This document shows, one piece after another, positions 57,062-64,000 of a stretch of DNA of 64,000 nt. Within the stretch, counting starts at the first letter, position 1. Each line of letters begins with the position of its first letter. Source of the DNA: Siphonodentalium dalli. Its lineage: Eukaryota > Mollusca > Scaphopoda > Gadilida > Siphonodentaliidae. The translations under genes were made by a program, and so were the position numbers. The DNA lies in NCBI GenBank assembly GCA_032622095.1, contig CP136061.1, positions 47,375,797-47,439,796 of the forward strand. Reading direction: 5' to 3'. Below the pieces are notes generated by a model. That model was given only the letters and a program-made list of their open reading frames with translations. It was not told where the DNA came from and searched no databases.

Positions 57062-57571
57062 GGAGGTTAACAATAAACTTATTCGATAGGTTTATCTTTA
57101 GCGGGCATATTATGACTACATTGTTTGCAAGTTCGTTCATCTACGGGGATTGGATTAGGTTTCACATGTCTGCCTATTTCTATTTCTAGCTTGTGCGAGC
57201 TTGTAACAAGTTTCGATATTGGACGTCTTTCATTTCGAGATAACGTTGTTAAATAAGAAGCCCTTGTTTCAAAATCTGTTTTGATTTTTCACATATTCTA
57301 ATTTACTATTTTCTGCACATGCACCTTTTATATCAAGGTGCCTCCATGCTTGTCGGAAATGGTCTTTTAATCGGGATTGAAATTTCTCCCCAAAAGTATC
57401 TATGTTGACTGATTTTGGTGATTCCCACACGTACCCAAATCCATATTTATATAAGTTATTTTTAATACACTGTAACCACTCATTATCTGCATCACAAGAA
57501 ATCAATTTTAAACATTTATACACCAATCGTTTATCACACAAAGTGTTAGCTCGAAGCCAATAGACTATCAT
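57062..57571 (-). pseudogene. LINE C-terminal fragment, inverted
   Basis: The minus-strand frame reads YWLRANTLCDKRLVYKCLKL, WLQCIKNNLYKYGFGYVWES, QSRLKDHFRQAWRHLDIKG. After a one-base shift near 57255 it reads FETRASYLTTLSRNERRPIS, LEIEIGRHVKPNPIPVDERT and CKQCS, ending at TAA. This order (short-helix region, then IGRH and a CxxC finger start) is typical of LINE C-termini. Truncated at both ends. Confidence 0.75.
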
Positions 57572-58522
57572 GTTCCTTAAAGGTACTCAACCCGTAAAGA
57601 GGGTCCCCATCTCAACAGATTCCAACAACAACAATCCGATCAGAGGGTCCTATATTACTATTTCTTTGGCTTTGGGGGTAAAAAATATTTGATTCGAGTC
57701 GAGGAACCCATCAAACAAAGCTCAGAGTCATTAGATATTGATTTTTGAAAATTCTTATGTTCTCGAGATGAGTACTTATAACTGCCGTCAATTTGGTAAC
57801 ATGCTCGAGATTTTACGCCAAAATTCTATTCAAACAGACAAGGATGGATAACTCTATAATCAAGTGGGTAATAATAACGAATTTTTTACTATCTTCTGGG
57901 CCAGAAAGAATTCCCGATAATGAAAAATAATAGATTTCTAAAATCGATATCTAACAAATCTGAGCTTTGATGGGTGACTTCCTCGACTCGAATCAAATAT
58001 TTTTGACTCCCGAAGCCATTGAAATAGTAATTGAGAGGAGTTTTATCGGGTTGAGTACCTTTAATAGGTTCTTAAAATATAAGTTAATAATTTGATATAA
58101 ATTCATAAATTAAAGTCATAAATTAAATTACGAATTTCCGTGTACAAGACGTAATCAAAATAATTCACGGATAGTGGATTGGTCAAAGCGTGGCACACAT
58201 GTTCGTGTAAAAAAATATGTTGATACGGGGCGTAAACTCAAGCCACTCACTGACTAGCGACTATACAATGACTTAATGAGTATATGGGACTACTATGTAT
58301 ATATAATACAACATATATTTGATTATTCGGGACATTTGCTTGAAAACTGTCCAAAAATTACTCACAACGACAATTGGTATTTTCGCATCCCGGCTAATCT
58401 ACCATCCGTAACATTACTTCATACTCAACAGACTTTCAAATAATGAAAATCTGGTTACCTTATTCTACAACTCAGAGACTAAAGAACCCAACAACAACAT
58501 TTGAGTACTGTATCCCTTCAAT

Positions 58523-58805
58523 GTTAAGTTTTGATTAAACATTGGTATATCGGATTAAGCACCCCTAAATTACAATTTCTTTGGCTTCGGGTGTAAAAAG
58601 TATTTGATTCGAGTCGAGGAACCCACCCATCAAAGCTCAGAGTGATCGGATATCGATTTTTGAAATTTGTTAATGTTTGGAGATGTGGGACAGAACCTCG
58701 TGCTCAAACAGACAAATTGCGGGTGTAAGATGGATAACTCGAAAATCAAATGGTCATTATTGTTAATAGTAACCACTTGATTTTCGAGTTATCCATCTTA
58801 CAGAC
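58523..58805. mobile_element. AGGTACTCAA-family fragment and perfect hairpin
   Basis: 58560-58690 matches the interior of the 57577-58064 MITE (TTTGGCTTCGGGTGTAAAAA, GATTCGAGTCGAGGAACCC). It is followed by a hairpin with about 28-bp arms: GTAAGATGGATAACTCGAAA (58725 onward) mirrored by TTTCGAGTTATCCATCTTAC (to about 58801). Confidence 0.75.
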
Positions 58806-59089
58806 AATTAAGCTAGGTATGTTCCCACATGCACACCTTGAATGCGGTGCATGGGTTCTTTGAAAAATCAAACTAAGGATTTGGTTGCAGCTGAGACGAA
58901 CGCAATGCGAACCAAACTGTTTGGTTCTATATTGGTATTTGGTTCTCCGGTGAACCAAATTGGGAGCTGTTTTCTTGGAGTGTATGTAACACCAAACTGT
59001 CATATATTCACTAATGCTCTTCGGAAAGGGGGGCCAATAAAGTATCGCCACCGTCCTCGCCTGACCATAATCGCCATCATTCTTCTCCT

Positions 59090-61535
59090 CATCACCATCA
59101 TCTAATTTTCACCACCATCGTCCTCGCTTGACCATCATCATAATCATCATCATCATCACCATCACCACCATCGTCATCGCCTGACCATCATCATAACCAT
59201 CATCATCACCACCATCGTCATCGCCTGACCATCATCATAATCATCATCATCACCACCATCATCCTCGCCTGACCATAATCATAATCATCATCATCATCAT
59301 CACCACCACCATCGTCATCGCCTGACCATCATCATAATCATAATCATCACCACCATCGTCATCGCCTGACCATCATCATAATCATAATCATCACCATCAT
59401 CATCCTCGCCTGACCATCATCATAATCATCATCATCATAATCATCATCACCATCGTCCTCGCCTGACCATAATCGTCATCATCATCATAATCACCATCGT
59501 CCTCGCCCTCGCCTGACCATAATCGTCATCATCATAATCATCATCACCACCATCATCGTCCTCGACTGACCATAATCGTCATATCATAATCAGCATCACC
59601 ACCATCGTCCCCGCCTGACCATAATAATCATCAGCATAATCATAATCACCACCATCGTCCTCGCCTGACCATAATCGGCATCGTCATCATAACCACCATC
59701 GTCCTCGCCTGACCATAATCGTCATCATCATAATCACCATCACCACCATCGTCCTCGCCTGACCATAATCGTCATCATCATAATCATCATCACCACCATC
59801 GTCCCCGCCTGACCATAATCATCATCATAATCATCATCACCACCATCGTCATCGCCTGACCATAATCGTCATAATAATCATCATCATCACCACCATCGTC
59901 CTCGCCTGACCATAATCGTCATCATCATAATCATCATCACCACCATAGTCCTCGCCTGACCATAATCGTCATAATAAATCATCATCATCACCTGACCATA
60001 ATCGTCATAATCATAATCATCATCACCACCACCGTCGTCCTCGCCTGACCATAATCGTCATAATCATCATCATCATCATCACCACCATCTTCCCCGCCCC
60101 ACCATAATCGTCATAATCATCATCACCACCACCACCGTCCTCGCTTGACCATAATCTTCATCACCATCATCATCGTCCTAGCCTGACCATAATCGTCATA
60201 ATCATAATCATCATCACCACCATCGTCCCCGTCTGACCATAATCGTCATAATCATCATCATCATCATCATCACCACCGTCGTCCTCGCATGACCTTAACC
60301 GTCATAATCATAATCATCATCACCACCATCGTCCTCACCTGACCGTAATCGTCATCATAATCATCATCACCATCATCGTCCCCGTCTGACCATACTCGTC
60401 ATAATCATCATCATCATCACCACCGTCGTCCTTGCCTGACCATAATCGTCACAATCATCATCATCATCACCACCGTCGTCTTCGGCTGACCATAATCGTC
60501 ATAATCATCATCATTGTCATCACCATAGTCCTCGCCTGACCACAAGTGTCATCATCATAATCATCATCACCACCATCGTCCTCGCCTGCCCGAAAGTAAG
60601 TGAAAGATAATCACCACCATCGTCCTCGCCTGACCATAATCGGCATCGTCATCATAACCACCATCGTCCTCGCCTGACCATAATCGTCATCATCATAATC
60701 ACCATCACCACCATCGTCCTCGCCTGACCATAATCGTCATCATCATAATCTTCATCACCACCATCGTCCCCGCCTGACCATAATCATCATCATAATCATC
60801 ATCACCACCATCGTCCTCGCCTGACCATAATCGTCATCATCATAATCATCATCACCACCATAGTCCTCGCCTGACCATAATCGTCATAATAAATCATCAT
60901 CATCACCTGACCATAATCGTCATAATCATAATCATCATCACCACCACCGTCGTCCTCGCCTGACCATAATCGTCATAATCATCATCACAATCATCATCAT
61001 CATCATCACCACCATCTTCCCCGCCCCACCATAATCGTCATAATCATCATCACCACCACCACCGTCCTCGCTTGACCATAATCTTCATCACCATCATCAT
61101 CGTCCTAGCCTGACCATAATCGTCATAATCATAATCATCATCACCACCATCGTCCCCGTCTGACCATAATCGTCATAATCATCATCATCATCATCATCAC
61201 CACCGTCGTCCTCGCATGACCTTAACCGTCATAATCATAATCATCATCACCACCATCGTCCTCACCTGACCGTAATCGTCATCATAATCATCATCACCAT
61301 CATCGTCCCCGTCTGACCATACTCGTCATAATCATCATCATCATCACCACCGTCGTCCTTGCCTGACCATAATCGTCACAATCATCATCATCATCACCAC
61401 CGTCGTCTTCGGCTGACCATAATCGTCATAATCATCATCATTGTCATCACCATAGTCCTCGCCTGACCACAAGTGTCATCATCATAATCATCATCACCAC
61501 CATCGTCCTCGCCTGCCCGAAAGTAAGTGAAAGAT
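59090..61535. repeat. CAT-rich minisatellite, 2.4 kb, with a roughly 0.93-kb internal duplication
   Basis: Variable units of about 45-65 bp: CACCACCATCGTCCTCGCCT, GACCATAATCGTCATCATCA, TAATCATCATCA. The block about 59643-60607 is repeated as 60608-61535 with the same order of variants, and both end in the unique phrase CCCGAAAGTAAGTGAAAGAT (starts 60589 and 61516, 927 bp apart). The second copy lacks one subunit. No ORF of note. Confidence 0.95.
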
Positions 61536-61579
61536 AAATTTAAAATCTATACAAAATTTAGAAGATATATAAAAAAATA

Positions 61580-61690
61580 AAAGCCAGGGTCCGTAACAGC
61601 CGGGGTCCGTATAAGCCAGGGTCCGTATGAGCCGGAGGTCCGTAAAAGCCAGGGTCCGTAAGAGCCAGGGTCCGTATCAGCCGCATACCA
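61580..61690. repeat. 18-bp tandem repeat AGCCAGGGTCCGTA
   Basis: About six units of roughly 18 bp, AGCCAGGGTCCGTAAA / AGCCGGGGTCCGTATA, immediately after the CAT-rich array. Both strands stay open across it, but only as short ORFs. Confidence 0.85.
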
Positions 61691-62578
61691 TCATCACAAA
61701 CAACAATCGTCGTCTTCAGCACCGTAACCACCACCATCTTCATCCTCGTCTCGTGATCATGATTTTCACCATCGTCATCATCGATCATAATCGTCATTTA
61801 CCCATTTGTGTTCTGGGTGCCTGTAAATGTAAAGTTCATTATATTAGACCACGTGATAAGCCAACAAAATGACGCTCGTGTGTAAAGTATATTTCATTCT
61901 TCCTATTTTCGTCCAAATATCAATATAAAATCAAATCATAAACAGATCAACACCGCTACTGTCTTTAATTTAAAGTAACATAAAGTAATGTCTATAGTAA
62001 ATATTAAAAAAAAATATAAAAAAAAAAAAATATCGATTCATTTGAATAATTTTTTATTAATAATCAATGATTTTAAACCGTCGATTTAAATCTGCCAACC
62101 CTGATTTTCAGGCACCGTCACCAAACGAGGTACATAATCCCCTTATACCGTACATTTGGCACCCAATGAGTGTATACCATTACATCAGTGAAACATCGCC
62201 AAAGGCGACGTTTCTAAATTAGAAACATTATATAAAATATAATTATCTTTGAATTAGCATGGCTGCTTGGTTAACATTATGTTTTTTTGCTGAATTCGCA
62301 CTAATTATCCGTACAATCAAACCATGTTGTGCCTCTAACGACAAATGCGTTTACGAACTAAAAAGAGTCTAATATTAGTCAAAAGATGATCATATAAGTG
62401 TAGGATAGTCACTGTGGTTAATTATGACTGTCACACGAGGTGACTCGTTCGCGTACGTGCATGCTTGGGTTGAGGAAACTAAGTACATCATCGATATCAA
62501 CCCTGAAAACTGCTAGCCAATTAATGGATGATTGTGCAGACTCATGTGAATGATGATTAATTTGGGGTTGGGAGTCAA
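61691..62578. other. Upstream region of the Met-rich gene
   Basis: AT-rich, largely single-copy by eye, with poly-A runs near 62008-62030. It contains no supported exon. Enhancer or promoter sequence for the gene at 62662 would be expected here, but apart from the TATA box I cannot point to a defined site. Confidence 0.4.
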
Positions 62579-62585
62579 TATAAAT
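62579..62585 (+). promoter_or_regulatory. Candidate TATA box of the Met-rich gene
   Basis: TATAAAT lies 83 bp before the ATG. Transcription would start near 62610-62617, where CTTTTCCAATC gives a weak initiator-like pyrimidine/A context. The 5'UTR would then be about 45-50 nt with no intron. Confidence 0.5.
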
Positions 62586-62661
62586 TAAGAACACCCAGTT
62601 CGTCGCCCACTTTTCCAATCATAAGAGAGGAACCCGGGTTCGCGCGCGCCACACGAACAAG

Positions 62662-64000
62662 ATGAACACGAGGATATCGTCTGCCGTTTTGTTATTGTGT
62701 GTGGTCGGTGCTGTGGCGGAGCTTGGCTCTGACATTGGCGGTCTATTGACCAAATTAATAGGAATTAATATGCTTGGTTCAGGAAATGGTGTCTCCTCCA
62801 TTGTTGGCTTGTCTCTCATCGGCGATAACGACGATGGCCATTCCATCCTTGGCGACAACCCTCTGATGTTGCTGCTGTTGGCTGGAGGGATGGGTGGAGG
62901 GATGGGTGGAGGCGCAGCAAGGGCGCAACCTGTGATGATGGCAGCTGCGCCAACCTTGGTCCAGACACCCATTATGCCAGCTTTCGCGTCTGCAAAACCG
63001 ATGAAAATGGGCTCAGCTGCCATGATGAAGCCAGGACTAATTGGCGGACCTGGAATGAAGGGCGGACCTGGAATGATGGGCGGACCCGCAATGATGGGGG
63101 GGCCTGGAATGATCGGCGGACCTAGAATGATCGGCGGTCCTAGAATGGTGGGCGGGCGTGGAATTATGCGCGGGCCTGGAATGATGGGCGGACTTGGAAT
63201 GATGGGCGGGCCTGGAATGACGGGCGGACCTGGAATGACGGGCGGACATGGAATGATGGGCGGGCCTGGAGTGATCGGCGGGTCTGGAATGGTCGGCGGT
63301 CCTAGAATGGTGGGCGGGCGTGGAATTATGCGCGGGCCTGGAATGATGGGCGGACTTGGAATGATGGGCGGGCCTGGAATGACGGGCGGACCTGGAATGA
63401 TCGGCGGGTCTGGAATGGATCCTTGGCTGGGCGGAACGTCGATGAACCCGTTTTTCATGGGATTTGACGGCATGCCAGATATGATGGGATTTGACGGCAT
63501 GCCAGATTTCGGAGGCGATTTTTTTCCATCCGGAGCCATGCTGCCTCCAATGGGGGGTCCCATTATGGGAGGACCATCGATGGGAGGGCCACCAATGGGA
63601 GGTCCCATTATGGGAGGACCATCGATGGGAGGGCCACCAATGGGAGGTCCCATTATGGGAGGGCCATCGATTGGAGGACCCATCATGGGAGGGCCTCCGA
63701 TGGGACGTCCGGCCATGATGAGAGGACCCACGAGACCGCTCCCTCCAGTTATGAGTCCAGGTATGACATCACGACGAGGTGGCATACCACCGATCGGAAG
63801 ATCGGGCAGTCTGATGATTCCGAGGAACGACAATTTTGGAATGAATTTTGGAAGATCGGACATGTTTGTGGACGGTATGGGCGGGTTCACGGATAACTTG
63901 ACACCAGACTTCGGGATGGACATGGGAATGCCGGACATGGGAATGCCGGATATGAGAATGCCGGATATGGGAATGCCGGATATGGGAATGCCGGATATGC
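62662..64000 (+). CDS. Secreted Met/Gly/Pro-rich repeat protein, partial at the right edge
   Basis: An open frame of 446 codons with no stop before the window ends. The start (AACAAGATGA, A at -3) is followed by a signal peptide MNTRISSAVLLLCVVGAVA, with likely cleavage after Ala19. Residues 20-120 are mixed (DIGGLLTKLIG, NPLMLLLLAGG). Residues about 125-265 are tandem GGPGMMGGPGMI-type hexapeptides. After FMGFDGMPDMMGFDGMPDFG comes a second array of GGPIMGGPSMGGPPM (about 300-350), then an Arg/Pro-containing stretch. The visible end is GMPDM pentapeptides. Met makes up about 76 of 446 residues (about 17%), and there is one Cys, in the signal peptide. Composition and secretion fit an extracellular structural protein such as the Met-rich or Gly-rich matrix proteins of mollusc shell, periostracum or byssus. 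No named family is assigned, and the role is inference. Confidence 0.9.
   Translation, partial: MNTRISSAVLLLCVVGAVAELGSDIGGLLTKLIGINMLGSGNGVSSIVGLSLIGDNDDGHSILGDNPLMLLLLAGGMGGGMGGGAARAQPVMMAAAPTLVQTPIMPAFASAKPMKMGSAAMMKPGLIGGPGMKGGPGMMGGPAMMGGPGMIGGPRMIGGPRMVGGRGIMRGPGMMGGLGMMGGPGMTGGPGMTGGHGMMGGPGVIGGSGMVGGPRMVGGRGIMRGPGMMGGLGMMGGPGMTGGPGMIGGSGMDPWLGGTSMNPFFMGFDGMPDMMGFDGMPDFGGDFFPSGAMLPPMGGPIMGGPSMGGPPMGGPIMGGPSMGGPPMGGPIMGGPSIGGPIMGGPPMGRPAMMRGPTRPLPPVMSPGMTSRRGGIPPIGRSGSLMIPRNDNFGMNFGRSDMFVDGMGGFTDNLTPDFGMDMGMPDMGMPDMRMPDMGMPDMGMPDM

Larger units (their letters stand above)
55715..58064 (+). mobile_element. 2.35-kb TTAA-target insertion with 278-bp direct repeats
   Basis: The insertion is bounded by TTAA duplications (55715-55718 and 58061-58064), with ends AGGTACTCAACCCG and CGGGTTGAGTACCT. 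It comprises a 278-bp left segment (55715-55992), about 1.58 kb of unrelated DNA with LINE remnants, then a complete 488-bp MITE (57577-58064) whose first 278 bp repeats the left segment with no difference I can see. The TTAA target suggests piggyBac-type transposition. Confidence 0.88.
55599..58522 (-). mobile_element. TTAA MITE (AGGGATACTGTACCC family) split by a TTAA insertion
   Basis: Left piece 55599-55718 (TTAAGGGTACTGTGCGTCAT to ACGTCCAGGTTAA) and right piece 58061-58522 (TTAATAGGTTCTTAAAA to GAGTACTGTATCCC) reconstitute the 42277-42889 type when joined at one TTAA. Confidence 0.87.

Noticed and set aside
55715-57854. Possible LTR retrotransposon with 278-bp LTRs
   Set aside because: The direct repeats begin with TTAA and AGGTACTCAA rather than TG...CA. 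There is no primer-binding site or polypurine tract, and no gag or pol between them. The right copy is simply the start of a complete MITE.
4915-61535. CRISPR-like arrays (regular repeats with spacers)
   Set aside because: Several repeats are regularly spaced, but the spacers are not unique, the DNA is eukaryotic, and the units are minisatellites, palindromes or TIRs.
62619-63938. 439-codon minus-strand ORF rich in PPIIPGP and PPIMGPP
   Set aside because: It is the antisense of the Met/Gly/Pro repeat gene. The repeat unit keeps the opposite frame open. The plus frame has a signal peptide, TATA box and good start context; the minus frame starts within the repeats and has none of these.

Overview
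The window looks like eukaryotic nuclear DNA from a lophotrochozoan, most likely a mollusc and plausibly a bivalve or gastropod. This rests on three things: introns with GT-AG borders, a dense load of short inverted-repeat transposons and foldback elements with decayed LINEs, and a secreted Gly/Met/Pro repeat protein of the kind found in mollusc shell matrices. There are no operons or rRNA genes and I saw no convincing tRNA. Species assignment is inference.

Four host genes can be supported. (1) CMTR2, the cap-2 mRNA ribose 2'-O-methyltransferase, is one uninterrupted 778-codon exon on the minus strand (5380-7716), with a splice acceptor 12 nt before its ATG. (2) A small two-exon plus-strand gene (10651-10713 joined to 12778-12891) encodes an unrecognised 58-residue protein. 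(3) A multi-exon minus-strand gene (48208 down to at least 35811) encodes a secreted PAN/apple-like protein. I assembled it from six phase-compatible exons, most of them too short to be obvious as ORFs. (4) A Met/Gly/Pro-rich secreted repeat protein starts at 62662 on the plus strand and runs off the right edge. The long ORF opposite it is only its antisense shadow.

Layout: 1-5300 is tandem and dispersed repeats plus hairpin elements. 5380-7728 is CMTR2, bracketed by paired hairpins. 7825-10500 holds a compound hairpin, an AT-rich minisatellite element and a candidate upstream region. 10651-12891 is the small gene, whose intron holds a TIR element and a foldback minisatellite. 12900-23500 is intergenic with two hAT-like elements that keep 8-bp target duplications. 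23560-28560 holds a 2.1-kb repeat that recurs at 39285-41463. 28591-33155 is a 4.5-kb LINE carrying endonuclease and reverse transcriptase. 33967-35581 is foldback elements. 35811-48208 is the PAN-like gene with element-packed introns, including an 800-bp array of GATATC-centred palindromes. 48765-58522 is a nest of TTAA-target elements and three LINE remnants. 59090-61535 is a CAT-rich minisatellite with an internal tandem duplication. 62579-64000 is the Met-rich gene.

The genes do not form a pathway. What ties the window together is nested insertion: LINEs inside TTAA elements, TTAA elements inside TTAA elements, and a TTAA element inside a LINE. All reading was by eye, so identities and boundaries without a stated target duplication are approximate.
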